Below the pieces are notes generated by a model. That model did not search any database, was not told the origin of the DNA, and saw only the letters and a program-made list of their open reading frames with translations. A DNA stretch of 24,494 nucleotides from Fonticula alba (lineage: Eukaryota > Opisthokonta > Rotosphaerida > Fonticulaceae): positions 306,291-330,784 of the forward strand of contig NW_009242975.1 in assembly GCF_000388065.1 (NCBI RefSeq), given 5' to 3'. Below, piece after piece: positions 1 to 10,272 of this stretch; within the stretch, counting starts at the first letter, position 1, and each line of letters opens with the position of its first letter. The position numbers and the translations under genes were made by a program.

Positions 1-597
1 GAGCCGGTGGCCGGTGTCCCGCTGCCAGCAAGCCGGGACGGAGGCCCGGCGGACCGGAGGCTGGTGCCCCCTCCCCCCACCCCTCACCCCCCGTCCGACC
101 GGTGGCTCTTTGCGAATGTCCCATCTCGGCTGTGCCTCTAGCTTGGGAGGCGTTCCCCCCCCCCCCCCAAATCCTCTCGCCCCGGGCGGGGAAAGCCCCC
201 CGCGCCCTGTGGACCCCAGGCCGGGCGAGGGGCAGCGATTGGGCCCAAGGGCCGTCGCATTCCGCGAGCCCGCCATCCCTCCTGGAGGACGGGCGCCGCT
301 TGCCCCCGAGCAAACGGAGGGAGATGGCGCTCTGCCCGCCGAGGCAGGCGCTCAGCCCTGTCCCATCGCCGGGGCTGCCAACACAGCGCCTCCGGGGTGC
401 CGGGAGGACCGCGGCGCCCGGGTTAAGGTTGCGGCGATATTGGGCGGCGCTGTATCATGTGCCGGAGGCATCACACCACCCAACATCACGGGCCGCCGCT
501 GCCCATCCGGAGAATCCCGACGGACCGGTCCCTGTGGCTTCCTCATGAATGTGGGCGTGTTGGTGCGGCGGCACGCGCATGGATTGCCGTTAGTGTC

Positions 598-598
598 G

Positions 599-633
<35 letters not shown>
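598..633. repeat. (GTT)12 trinucleotide microsatellite
   Basis: Twelve uninterrupted GTT units. They read as poly-Val, poly-Leu or poly-Cys/Val on the plus strand and poly-Asn/Gln/Thr on the minus strand, which explains several spurious open frames here. Confidence 0.95.
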
Positions 634-660
634 GGTCTGCACGGGCCGGGGTCCTGAAGT

Positions 661-680
661 TGTGTGTGTGTGTGCGCGCG
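661..680. repeat. Alternating TG then CG tract (Z-DNA-prone)
   Basis: Twenty bases of strictly alternating pyrimidine-purine: TG repeats followed directly by CG repeats. Tracts of this kind are known to favour left-handed DNA. Other TG-rich tracts occur near 1034-1048 and 1588-1612. Confidence 0.85.
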
Positions 681-1471
681 CGAGCCCGGGCGTCCCTGTG
701 ACGGCGGTGGCTCCTGGCCGGCGGGGCACTTTGAAACGGGCGCCAGGGCCACCGATGCCCGGCCCCCGGCCTTCCCGGGAGAGCCAATTGCCCTGGCCCG
801 AGAGGGGAGAGCGGGGGCGCCATGTGTGCCCCGCGTGCCGGGCGGCCGATGCCTTCCCCATTGAGTGGGGCTGGGCAGCGTGCGCCCTCCCGATCTGGGC
901 AGGGCCGCCGCATGCCGGCAGCCCGGCAGGCAGCGTGGAGCGTGTGGAAAGAAAAATATGCCCCCGGCAGAGGGACCTGCCTTCCGAAAATGGCCCGCCC
1001 GCCCGGGCGCGCCTCGCCCGCGTGAGAATCGGCGTGTGTGTGTGTGTCAGCGTGCATTTTTTTGCCCGCAGCACAGCCACCCCGACCCGCCCCGGGCGAC
1101 CCTTGCAAGGGTGATCACCACGTCGGCCTGGGCCGTGGATCTTGGCCGCGCATTTCGCCGGCCCTCTTTCGGGCCGGCCGGGAATGCGCCTCGCGGGAGA
1201 AAGGCCCCCGGGGGGTGACACGCGTACGTCCCCCGGCCGGATGAGCGCCCCCCGGCGCCAGCCTGGGCTCCGCTGGCCGGGGCGGAGGGGCGGCGGCCCG
1301 CGCGAGTGGCCCGTTCCCTGACGGGCGGCCGCCGGGCACACCGGCGGGGCGTGGTTTCGCCTCCGGGCGGGGCCCCAGGCCGGTGCGATTCTCCGCGGCA
1401 CCCCCCCCCCCCCCCTCCCGCGCGCGCGCACTAGCGCCCCCGGTCTCAGTCAGCATCGCCCCGAGGGCGGG

Positions 1472-1481
1472 CCAATATAAG
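1472..1481 (+). promoter_or_regulatory. CCAAT/TATA-like element upstream of the first gene
   Basis: The sequence ccaatataag is an AT-rich island in very GC-rich DNA. It lies about 240 nt upstream of the ATG at 1717 and contains both a CCAAT-like and a TATA-like core. Initiation about 30 nt downstream would give a roughly 200-nt CT-rich 5' UTR. The motif is seen; promoter function is inferred. Confidence 0.35.
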
Positions 1482-1716
1482 ACGCCCCCCCTCCGGGGCC
1501 GGGCGAACGGTTGCTGCACATTACCGCTCCCCCCCCCCCCTGGACCTGGTCTCTGTTTGCCCTCTCCCCTTTGTCCCGGCCCCCGGCGTGTGTGTGTGTG
1601 CGTGTGTGTGTGTCTCCTCCTCCCCGCCCCTCGCGCCGTCGGTCCCTCCCCGTCGCGGCCCTCCACTGGGTAGCCCTCTGCGCCGCCTGGCCGCCAGCGC
1701 CCGCCACACGGCCACC

Positions 1717-4700
1717 ATGTTCCGCCCGCAGGCCAGCCTGCTTGGGCTGTGGCTCAGCCTGGTGGCGTTGGTGGCGCTGACCCTGGCAGCGCCCCTGCCC
1801 TCTTCCCCCCGGCCTCGCGAGGGGACGGCCACCGCCACGGCCGCCCCGCCGGCCTACCACCTGACTCGGATCCTGCGCTCGACGCAAATCGAGCAGCCCA
1901 CCTCCTCCGCCGGGCACCTGGTCTTCTGCGACTTCTTCAACCAGGATGCCCTGTCGCGCGGGGGCTCGGACGGGCTGGACGACCTGGCCACCACCGGGAC
2001 CTTCTACTCGGTGGCCACCGAGGCGGTGGTCCCCTCGCGTGACATCCCCCCGGCCGACCGGCGCCCGGTCACCCTGCTGGAGGGCGGCCGCGGCCAGGTC
2101 CACTGCCTGACCGGGCGCAATCCCTTCCCCTCGATGGAGGACACCCCGCGGATGCTGGACTCCGTGCTGACCGGGGTCCATGCCGTCCGGGGGCTGTACT
2201 ACTCCTCCGCCGAGCAGGACATCCTGGTGGCCGGGCGCGATGCCATCAAGTCCTACCAGATTTCGCTGCCCACCCCGCCGGTGGTGGTGTCCGGCCGGTA
2301 CTTCGGCCGGTCGGTGTCCATGCTGCTGTATGCCAGCGACACCAGCCTCTCCCTGCGGCCGCTGGCCAGCAGCGAGGTTCCCCGCTGGTCCATCTCGCGC
2401 GAGTCCTTCAGCGACATTGCCGCCCTGGCGGCCACCGACCTGGACGACAACCAGGCCGTCGACGCGGTGGTGGCCGGGCGCGTGACTTCCACCCCGCACG
2501 AGCACTCGCTCCTGTGGGCGTGGGACCTGGGCGCCGACAATGCCGACCCGCTGATTTCCAAGCTGGCCGTCTTCTGGCACCTGGGCCCCGGGGTCCGGGC
2601 CGGGCAGCTGCTGGTCGGCGACTTCGATGGCGATGGCCGGGCCTCGGATGTGGTGGTGGTCAGCGGCCCCGGGTCGATGGCCTCCCCGCGGCTGGTGTAC
2701 TTCCTTTCGTCCGGCGGCTTCCGCCACCCGGTGACCGTGGACCTGGCGGCCATGCTGCCCGCCGGGTCGGTGACCGATTGGACCACCGTGAGCCCGCGCG
2801 CGGCGGTCGTCCGTCTGACCGGCGGCGGCCCGGCGCACGATGTCGTGGTTGCCCTCGGCCCGCGGGTGTATGTTCTCCATGGGCCCCGGGCTCCCCCGGG
2901 GCCGGGGTCGCCCTCCGACGGGAGCAGCGGCGATTCCGCCGGCAGCGACACCACCGGCGATGGGCTGCTCCTCACGCTGGCCGATGTCCTGCACAGCCCC
3001 CTGGTGCCGGACCTCCCTGCCGGGCACTTCCTGGATGTGGCCTTCGGCGACTTCGACGGCGACAACCTGCCGGACCTGGCCCTGACGCGCTCCGACGCCC
3101 CGATGGATATCCTGCTCCTGACCCAGGTGGCAGCCACCCGGCGCCGGCTGTGTGGCCGCAAGTCCATGCCAATCATCCTGCCGGCCGGCAACTTCTGGAA
3201 CGAGCTGGCCTGCCAGTGCGTTGATTTGAACGCCGACCCGGGGCATCCGTTTGCCCCTTGCGAGTTCTGCAAGCCGCGGTTCTTCCTGTCGCCCGGTGCG
3301 TGCGCCCTTCCGCCGGGTTTCCCCGCTCCCCCCCCCCCCCGGCCCCTCGGGGGACCCGACGGGCCGGGCTCTTGCCTGCTGCCTGTCCCAGTGCTTGATG
3401 TGTGTCCTACCCCTTGCCGCGCGTCTGCTCACCCCTCGTCCTTCCCTCTCCCCCTCCCCGGGTCCCGTGCCCCTGTCGCCGGTTGATCCGGCCCTCGACC
3501 TGGCCGCCTCCCCGCCACGCCCGACAGAGGGCACCTGCCAGCCCTGCCACGCGGATTGCGATCTCTGCGAGGGCCCTGGCCCGGGGGATTGTCGGACTTG
3601 CGCCGTCGCCGGGCACGCCCCCTCCAATGGCACGTGCGCCGCCCGGGCGCCAGTCCAAGTGGGCCTGACCGCGCAGCCGACCGCGCCCTTTGTGCAGGTG
3701 TCCCCGCCGGTGCCCTTCGACGGCGGCATCGATGACCTCTTCACGATGTCCCGCGACCAGGTCCTTTCGGTCAGCGCCTCGGCGGCCGAAATGGCCAAGG
3801 TCCGGGATGTGCGCCTGGCGGGCCTGGGCCCGGCCGGGGCCGAGCCCCGCCGCGCGGGGCAGCTGCTGGTCACCAGCCGCGGCACGAGCAAGTGGATCCT
3901 GGAGGTGCTGGAGCAGCCGGCCGGCGGCCAGATGCGCATCCAGACCACCTCCCTGCCGTTGGATGTCGACATCACGCTGGCCATGCGCCGGTTCCCGGCC
4001 GCCGAGGCCGGCGGCAACCCGACGCGCTTCGCCCACATGGGGTCCAGCCAGACCTTCATGTGCCCGGGCGGCCCGGCCGGCGACACGTGCGAGGAGTTCG
4101 CCACCAAGCACAGCCTCCCCTCGTCGGTGTATGCGACGCCCGGGCGGGTGCACCCCCCGGGCGCCACCGGCATCCTGCGCCCCGTGCTCCCGGTCAATGA
4201 GGCGGCCCTCGGCAAGCGCCGACTCTACACCTCGGCGGCCGGGCCGTCGCACAGCATCTGGCACCCGGTGGACAATGTCCACAATGTGGACCGGCTGCTG
4301 GTGCTGAGCGCCCCGCCCGCGAGCACCTACTGCTCCGTCAGCTACTCGGCGGCCCTGAGCCACGAGGTGAACTCGGCCTCGGCCCCGCCGCTGGCCATCA
4401 TGCACCCGGAGGCCGATCAGTTCCCCTGCGGGCCGATGATTTCCCTGCCCGCGGGCCCGGGGGTCCGGCCCCCGGTGCTGGTGGTGTCCGACAGCAGCCA
4501 CAACGCGCACCTGCTCTACCTGCTGCGCAACCCCACCCTCGAGGGGGAGGCCCCGCGCTTTGAGAAGGCCATCCCCCTGCTGGTGCCGGCGGATCTGGGC
4601 TACCTGCCGAATGCCCACCCCCGGCTGTCTTGGCACTTCCTCCAGCAAACCGCGCGGCCCAGCCGGGTGGAGCTCGTCCTGTGGGACGGCCTCGCGGCTT

Positions 4701-7675
4701 GGATCGTGACCGTTCACCACCCGGCCGGGCCGGAGGCCCCGCGCGTCGAGCTCGAGCCGCTGGTGGCCAGCCAGGCCCTCACCGCGCGCACCACCGACTC
4801 CCTGAGCATCGCCTCGCTGGAGGTGGCCCTGCGCCCGGGCCCCGAGGCGGCCTCCTCGCCGGGGGGGGCCACGCCCACCGAGCTGGTGCTGGTGCTGCGT
4901 GACCATTCGTCCAAGAAGCTGTACGTCTTCCGCCGGGCCACCAAGGCCTCCGGCTGCGGGTGCGGCGACCATGGGGTGTGCACCCCGCCGGCCGGCGGGT
5001 GGGGCTTTGCCCCCTGTGCGCCTGGCACCAATGGCTGCCTGCCGGTGGCCACCAGCCTTCGGCCGGAGGACTTCTGCACCTGCCGGCCCGAGGCCGCCAC
5101 GGTGGATCCCCAGCACCCCTGCCGGGAGTGTGCCTCGGCACCGGGTGCCGGCGGCCTGCTGTCCCCCGGGGCGGATGGGCCCGCCGCGGTGGCTGCCACA
5201 TGCTCCCTGTGCTCGGTTGCACAGTGTGCCCAGTGCACGGTCGCCGGCGGCTGCCTGGCCTGCCACACGGGCTGGCTCCTGGATCCGGCTGGCAATTGTG
5301 TCCAGCGGTGCGACTCCCCGACGGCCGTGGTGCAGGATGGCCGGTGCCGGTCGTCGGCCGACGGATCGCGCGACACCTGGCGGCCCTGGCCTCGGGTTGT
5401 GGCCGGCCCCGGGTGGGAGGGCTTCCAGGTGGAGGCCCTGCTGCCGGTGCGGCCGGCCCGGGCCCGGTACTCGTCCGGCCGCTTCGACACGCCCCTGGCC
5501 ACGGTGCATGCCAGCCTGGTGGGGCGCTTTGCCGGGGCATCGGCCGCCACCACGCGCACCTTCGTCCCCGCCAGCCAGGAGCTGCCGCCGCTCGGCAAGC
5601 CGACCCTCGCCGAGCAGGTGAACCTCTCCCGGGCATTGGTGGACACCTGCAGCCCGAATGGCAAGAACCCCGGCCTCGAGCCGGACCTGCTGCCGTTGAA
5701 TACGGTGGCGGATTTGCGCGGCCCCGCGGTGGGCCCCTGGTTTGGGGCGTTGTATGGGGACGCGCCGGCCGGGCCGGGCCCCGACGACCGGGCTGCCCAG
5801 GACCCGACCCGGGCCACCGGGCTGGGGCTGGTGCATGCGGCCGCCGTGTCGACCTGGCGCCTGACCACCGCCCCGCAGGCCAACCCCAGCAGCCTCTGCC
5901 ATCCGGATGACACGGCCGTCGGGCCGACGCTCGTGAGCCTGGACCAGGCCCTGGCCTCGTCGAACCTCCTCCGGCCCAGCAGCAACACCGAGGGCTACAT
6001 GCACCATGTGTTTGCCGAGTGCCGGGCCGTGGGGTTGCCCTTCGCCCCGGAGGAGGTGGCCCTGGTGGAGCCCGGCAGCCAGCCGCTGGATGGCCAGCAC
6101 CCGCAGAATGTGGTCCTGGCCCGGCGCCTGGCCGCGCCGGATGGCTCTCGCCCGGCCCGGCTGCTGGTGGTCCTGCCCCAGTCGCTGGTCGGGCGTGGGA
6201 CGTCCAAGGCCCCGCTCGGGGCATGCCGGCAGGATCTGCTGATCCAGCTGCCGGACGACCGGCCGCGCTACTCGGAGCTGACCGCCACCGGCGGGGTGGA
6301 GGGGTCCAGCTCCATTTCCTACCACATGGCCCTGACCATGCCGCAGGTGGCCGATGTCTTCCCCCAGGCCCCGGTGTCCGGGCCGGCGGTGCTGCTGTCC
6401 TACTTCGTGAACTTCCCCTCCAGCGACACGAACCTGCTGGGGCTGTTGGTCCAGCCGCCGGGTGATGTGCCCCTGCACCAGGCGCTGGTGTACCAGCAGT
6501 CCAGCGTGTCGCCGGTGATGCTGGTCCTGGCCCGGGCCGATGGCCAGGCCGCCGGGCTGGTCATGCAGGAGCTGGCCTGCCTGCAGCAGCAGTCGGTGAC
6601 CAATGCCTGGGCCCTGGCCGGCCAGGCCGACGGCCCGCCCTTCTCCCAGCCCGGGTCCCTGACGGCGGGGGACTTCCTGCCGGGCAACCGCTCCGGGCGC
6701 CGGGACATGGGCTGTCCGTTGGTGGTGCTGGAGCATGAGCCCATTGCCTCGACCTCGGTCCTGCACCGGTTCGACATCGATGGCGATGGGCGCCTGGACA
6801 TGGTCCTGGTGGATGAGGCCACCGGCCGGCTGGTGTTCTACCTGGCGGTCGGGTCGGCCGTGGCCGGCAGGTCCTTCCGCCGGTCGGAGGTGACCATTGC
6901 CGGCCTGGGTGCCCCCCTGGCGGCGGGGCTCCGCCGGCGCATGCTCCTGGCCGACCTGGATGGCGACCGGTTTGTGGAGGTGGTGCTCGTGGTGCAGGCG
7001 GACGGCTCGTCGGCCGGTGGCAGCGCCCTTGCCGGGGCGAGTGCCCTGCCGTCGCCCCTGGTGGAGGTCTACTCCACCGGCGGTAACGCCGACGCCCGGT
7101 GCCCGAGCCCGGCCACCTTCAATGAGAGCACCCTCGAGTGCCAGTGCCCGGCCGGGGGTCTGCGGGTCTTCGACCCGCAGGCCTGGGCGTGTGTCTGCCC
7201 GGAGGGCTTCATCCCGGAGGGTGATTCCTGCAAGCCGGGCTGCCCTCCGGGCCGGGTGGAGCTGCCGGCCGCCGCTGGCGCCGCCGCCGCCGCCGCCGCC
7301 GCCGAGCCCGGGGCCGTGTGCCTGGACGCCTGCCCGGATGGCTGGTTCGAGCCGGCCACCGGCAACATTTGCCAGGCATGCTCCGAGGCCTGCCCGACGT
7401 GCTACGGCCCGGGCCCGGACCAGTGTGGCTCTGGGCCGAGCGACTCCGGTCCCGGGTCCGGCTCGTCGTCCCTGCCCTTGAGTGGCAGCAATGGCAGTGG
7501 CAGCCATCCGCCGGCCAAGAAGAGCCACACCCTGGCCATTGCCCTGGGTGTGGCCATTCCGCTGGTGGTGCTGCTCATCATCGCCGGTGTGCTGCTCTTC
7601 CTGGCCATCACCAAGCGGGGCTTCTTCCGGGATGGCGGCGCGGCCGGCTCCAAGGTCGAGATGGGCGCCTTCTGA
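1717..7675 (+). CDS. Large type I membrane protein with FG-GAP and furin-like modules and an integrin-alpha-like tail
   Basis: Two exons, 1717-3295 and 3528-7675, give 1908 residues. The start has a strong Kozak context (gccaccATG) and begins a clear signal peptide (about residues 1-24, ending in Leu-Ala-Ala). FG-GAP/VCBS-type DxDxDG calcium-binding motifs occur at about residues 241 (DLDDNQAVD), 302 (DFDGDGRASD), 445 (DFDGDNLPDL), 1609 (DIDGDGRLD) and 1669 (DLDGDRFVE). Furin-like Cys clusters lie at about 527-560, 1085-1125 and 1718-1830. A poly-Ala tract from GCC repeats lies near 1774-1784. One transmembrane helix (about 1862-1887) is followed at once by Thr-KRGFFR-Asp and a short tail. 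In integrin alpha chains FG-GAP repeats form a beta-propeller and KxGFFKR follows the membrane helix, so a cell-surface adhesion or ligand-binding role is a reasonable inference. The layout differs from animal integrin alpha: it is longer, with FG-GAP motifs at both ends and Cys-rich modules. A generic FG-GAP/furin surface protein is the alternative. Confidence 0.85.
3296..3527 (+). other. Intron of the FG-GAP membrane protein gene (232 nt, phase 1)
   Basis: The donor is GTGCGT and the acceptor CCGACAG, with a 12-nt C tract inside. Reading through would hit a stop at 3484-3486. Removing 3296-3527 joins frame 1 to frame 2 exactly at a Glu codon split after its first base, leading directly into the first furin-like Cys cluster. 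Confidence 0.85.
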
Positions 7676-8255
7676 TGCGGGGGCGGCCGCCCCCCTCCCG
7701 GGATGAAGTTTCCCCCCCTGTCGCTCTTTCCGCGCAGGCTATGGCTGGGTTGCCAGTGGGGCGCGCTCCCGCCGCCCGGGGTCGGGTTCCTGGCCCGGCG
7801 TGGCCTCTCGCAGGCCTGTGGCCATCCCCCTCCCCCCCCCCCCTCTCGGGCTCTTTGCCCCGGCCGTATGTGTGCATCCCCGTGTATTTTTTCTGTGCCA
7901 CGGGGACATGTGTGTCCCCCCGGCACTCTCCAATACAGCATCCCCCGAGCACGCCCCTAGTTGCAGGCTGTTTTTTGTCCTTTGATCCGGGTGCTTGTTG
8001 CTGCTGCTTTTGCCGCTGGGGGTCCCGCATGCCAGACCGGGCGCCCCCCCCCCCCCCCTCGCCTGGCCCTTCCTGCTGCCGGTTAGCCGGGGGACCGGAA
8101 AAGCTGGCGGAGCACTGCCCAGACAGGGATGCGATGTGTCGTTTCCCCAGGAGGGCTTGGCACTTCATGCGCCCCTCGTCCGGGGCTTTCGCCAGTCGGG
8201 GATGTCCAGGAGGTAGCACTTTTGGTCATCATCCCAGGGGGACGCCCAGGCATGG

Positions 8256-8345
8256 GTGTGTGTGTCAGTGTGCATGTCAGTGTGTCAGTGTGCATGTCAG
8301 TGTGCATGTGTTGTGTGTCAGTGTGCATGTCAGTGTGTGAGTGCG
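8256..8345. repeat. TG-rich compound microsatellite/minisatellite
   Basis: Imperfect tandem units built from gtgtcagtgtgcat, about five to six of them, within a TG-rich tract. It lies some 580 nt after the stop codon of the upstream gene. Related TG-rich runs occur near 1034, 1588 and 7869. Confidence 0.85.
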
Positions 8346-9215
8346 CAATGCCTGTGCATGCGTGTCCCTGCATGCGTGTGTCTCTGCACGCCCCCCGGCC
8401 ATGTGCCTGCCGAGTGAGGCCAGCCAGGGTGCCGGCCATCTTCACCAGGCCGGCGTGCCGTCGGTCGAGGCGCCCTGTGTGATGGGGACCCTTCGCACCG
8501 GCCCATTGCCCTCACCCGGCAGCGCCCTGGCCGGCCGGGTCCCTGGGCTGGCGGCCGGCTCGCCCGAGTCCTTGGCTGCCGGCGCATGCAGGCCGTACCG
8601 GGGGCGCTGTCCGCCGGCCGGCCGGCCCGGGGCACCGGCAGACCGCGGGCCAGTTCTTGTGAGTGCCGGTGGCCACCCGGCGGCCTCGCGCCAGGGCGCC
8701 CCCTCCGTCCCGCGGTGCGCCAGATGGTCCGTGCACTTGGGCCCCAACTGGCCGGACCTGCCGCTGCCAGGCAGCCCCGGGTCGTGGGCCGGGCCGGTGC
8801 CGGTGCGGTCCCCGGCACGGCTCCCCGGGAGCCTGGTCCTTGCGTCTCACCGCGTCCCGACCGTGTGGAGCCTGTGGCCGGAGGGCAGTCGGGTGCTTTC
8901 GCGCCACGAGCACCGGCGTGCGTCCCGGCGGGCGGGCCCGCCGCCAGGCCCCAGCAGGGCCGCATGCGCCGGACGCCGCCCGGGCCGGGTGGCTGCATTT
9001 TCGCCACCGGCCCTCGTCGAGGGGGGCCACTCATGCGCGCCAGCCCGAAAGCATCGCCGCCGGCCGGTGCATGCGCTCGTCGGCCCGCCGGCCGGTGGCC
9101 CAAGCCAAGTGCGACCGGCAGGCCGATCCCGGGCCGGCCCGAAGCATGCGAAGAACACCGCGCCCCCGGCCTTGCCTCGGGCTCGGGGGGGGGGGCCTGC
9201 GCCAGCGCGGTCCGC

Positions 9216-9222
9216 ATAAAAA
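9216..9222 (+). promoter_or_regulatory. TATA-like element upstream of tRNA-Ser
   Basis: The heptamer ataaaaa sits at -37 to -31 relative to the mature tRNA 5' end, in GC-rich surroundings. The three other tRNA genes here carry AT-rich hexamers at nearly the same offset. Upstream TATA elements assist Pol III transcription of tRNA genes in fission yeast and plants. The same role here is inferred. Confidence 0.5.
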
Positions 9223-9252
9223 GCCCCTCTCCGATCCGGGACCCCAAGCGCC

Positions 9253-9334
9253 ATCACCGTGTCCGAGTGGTTAAGGAGTCCGATTAGAAATCGGATGGGC
9301 TCTGCCCGCGTAGGTTCAAATCCTGCCGGTGATG
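9253..9334 (+). tRNA. tRNA-Ser (anticodon AGA)
   Basis: An 82-nt cloverleaf with a long variable arm, as expected for a serine tRNA. The 7-bp acceptor stem is 9253-9259 with 9327-9333, and the discriminator is G at 9334, the usual serine base. The A-box and B-box (ggttcaaatcc) are intact. The anticodon stem is 9279-9283 with 9291-9295, and the loop holds AGA at 9286-9288. It would read UCU, and UCC after A34-to-inosine editing. No intron. A T6 run at 9340-9345 is the Pol III terminator. Confidence 0.96.
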
Positions 9335-9339
9335 CACCC

Positions 9340-9345
9340 TTTTTT
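9340..9345 (+). terminator. Pol III T6 terminator of tRNA-Ser
   Basis: Six T residues begin 5 nt after the discriminator base, as expected for RNA polymerase III termination. Confidence 0.8.
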
Positions 9346-9373
9346 GGCGGGGCCGGCCCCGCTAGGGCGCGCC

Positions 9374-9379
9374 TTTAAA
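9374..9379 (+). promoter_or_regulatory. TATA-like element upstream of tRNA-His
   Basis: The hexamer tttaaa lies at -36 to -31 from the tRNA-His 5' end, flanked on both sides by very GC-rich sequence. Confidence 0.45.
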
Positions 9380-9409
9380 GGGCCGCGGGCGGGCCCTGCC
9401 CCATATCCG

Positions 9410-9481
9410 GTGGATATCGTATAGTGGTTAGTATAAGTGGTTGTGGCCCACTCGGCCCCAGTTCGATTCTGGGTATCCACA
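9410..9481 (+). tRNA. tRNA-His (anticodon GTG)
   Basis: A 72-nt cloverleaf. The acceptor stem is 9410-9416 with 9474-9480, a perfect 7 bp, and the discriminator is A at 9481. The D arm (gtatagtggttagtata) is typical of histidine tRNAs. The anticodon loop ttgtggc contains GTG, and the T loop is gttcgattc. The genomic base at 9409 is G. The extra 5' G of histidine tRNA is normally added after transcription, so this may be chance. No intron. A T5 run at 9487-9491 follows. Confidence 0.95.
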
Positions 9482-9484
9482 CTT

Positions 9485-9519
9485 GCTTTTTGCGCCCCGC
9501 GGGCGCTCGGCGCAAAAGC
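9485..9519. terminator. Shared inverted-repeat terminator between convergent tRNA-His and tRNA-Lys
   Basis: The arms gctttttgcgcc (9485-9496) and ggcgcaaaagc (9509-9519) are reverse complements apart from one unpaired T. The T5 on the plus strand ends tRNA-His, and the A4 (T4 on the minus strand) plus a second A4 at 9521-9524 region ends tRNA-Lys. One palindrome thus supplies a T run to both converging transcripts. Confidence 0.65.
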
Positions 9520-9529
9520 AAAAGAACGC

Positions 9530-9602
9530 AGCCCACTGTGGGGCTCGAACCCACGACCCTGGGATTAAGAGTCCCATGCTCTACCAACTGAGCTAAACAG
9601 GC
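9530..9602 (-). tRNA. tRNA-Lys (anticodon CTT)
   Basis: A 73-nt cloverleaf on the minus strand whose D arm, anticodon arm and T arm are almost identical to the familiar eukaryotic tRNA-Lys(CUU). The anticodon stem is tggga/tccca with loop ctcttaa. The acceptor stem contains three consecutive G-U type pairs (positions 4-69, 5-68 and 6-67). The discriminator would be U (complement of A9530), where eukaryotic lysine tRNAs usually have G. It is convergent with tRNA-His. No intron. Decodes AAG, the lysine codon favoured in this GC-rich DNA. Confidence 0.93.
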
Positions 9603-9631
9603 TATGTTACCCCGGCACATCGGGACCGGCC

Positions 9632-9637
9632 TTAAAT
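9632..9637 (-). promoter_or_regulatory. TATA-like element upstream of tRNA-Lys
   Basis: The plus-strand hexamer ttaaat (atttaa on the minus strand) lies at -35 to -30 from the tRNA-Lys 5' end at 9602. Confidence 0.45.
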
Positions 9638-10272
9638 GCGCCGCCCATTTTTGCCGACGCACCGGCCCGGGCCGGTGTGTTCGCCAGCCCCCGGGTCCCA
9701 GCACGCGGGCGAACCGCGGCGCGTGTCTTGTCCACGCGTGCCCGCGCGGGGTTGCCCGGGGGGGGGGACCGGCCGTCTCGCGGCGCGCGTGGCCCTGTTC
9801 CCGGGCCGCGTTGCCGGCTAGGGAGGGCGCCCTGCTGAGGGGGGGGGGGGGGGGCTGGGCCGGGGCGTCTGCGCGGTCCCAGTGGCGCGGTCCGGTGTGC
9901 CGAGTCGGGGGCCCGTGTTGCTGCCCCCCCCCCCCCCTCCCAGTCAGCCCGGGCAGGGCCCGCCGGCCAGACCGCGGCCGAAGGAGAGCCCCGCCGCCTG
10001 GCCCTGTCCCGGGGTTCGCGTGGTCCGCGCCCCCGGGCCGGGGTGGCCTGGTGCGCGGTGCTTCGTACGCGCCGGCCCGCTGGCGCCGCGCGCTAGCTCG
10101 CACGGCCCCGGGGCCCCCGGGAGAGAGCCCCCGCGCGTGTGGGGGGGCCCGGTCCGGCCACATTTAGTCCGGTCGGTTATATTTAGTCCGGCCGTTGGGC
10201 CTCCGGCGGTGCAAGTATCGGTGTGGATTCGGGTGGCATTTGCGACGCGCGGCGGGCCCGGCCGCCGAAGAG

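Larger units (their letters stand above)
1..1716. other. Upstream region without a recognised gene
   Basis: Many overlapping open frames run through this GC-rich stretch on both strands. None shows a recognisable domain, and their translations are dominated by Pro, Arg, Gly and Ala and by homopolymers from microsatellites. Visible content: a 14-nt C run at 155-168, a GTT microsatellite, alternating TG/CG tracts, C runs near 1400-1412 and 1530-1541, and a CT-rich, TG-rich leader (about 1530-1710) just before the first gene. Its likely role is 5' flank and 5' UTR of the gene starting at 1717. An upstream untranslated exon cannot be excluded. Confidence 0.5.
7676..9252. other. Non-coding stretch between the membrane protein gene and the tRNA cluster
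   Basis: This stretch holds the 3' flank of the upstream gene and DNA leading to tRNA-Ser. Long open frames exist on both strands (for example about 8341-9219 plus and 9247-8330 minus), but they show no domain, no signal peptide and no consistent codon preference. C runs lie near 7835 and 8046-8059, T-rich spots near 7880 and 7970, a TG-rich microsatellite at 8256-8345, and a G run near 9187-9194. No AATAAA signal is seen after the stop codon. Confidence 0.5.

Noticed and set aside
352-1431. Open frame with a poly-Asn tract upstream of the first gene
   Set aside because: The tract is the (GTT)12 microsatellite read on the opposite strand, and no domain supports coding.
3296-3527. Frameshift or split gene at the end of the first exon
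   Set aside because: A GT-AG intron with fitting phase restores the frame precisely, so a frameshift is not needed.
1450-4215. Very long minus-strand open frame (about 921 codons) opposite the first gene
   Set aside because: High GC lowers stop frequency in all frames. The opposite strand encodes signal peptide, FG-GAP and Cys motifs, whereas this frame has no domain.
8256-8345. CRISPR-like array
   Set aside because: The units are short, imperfect and contiguous without unique spacers; this is a microsatellite in a eukaryotic genome.
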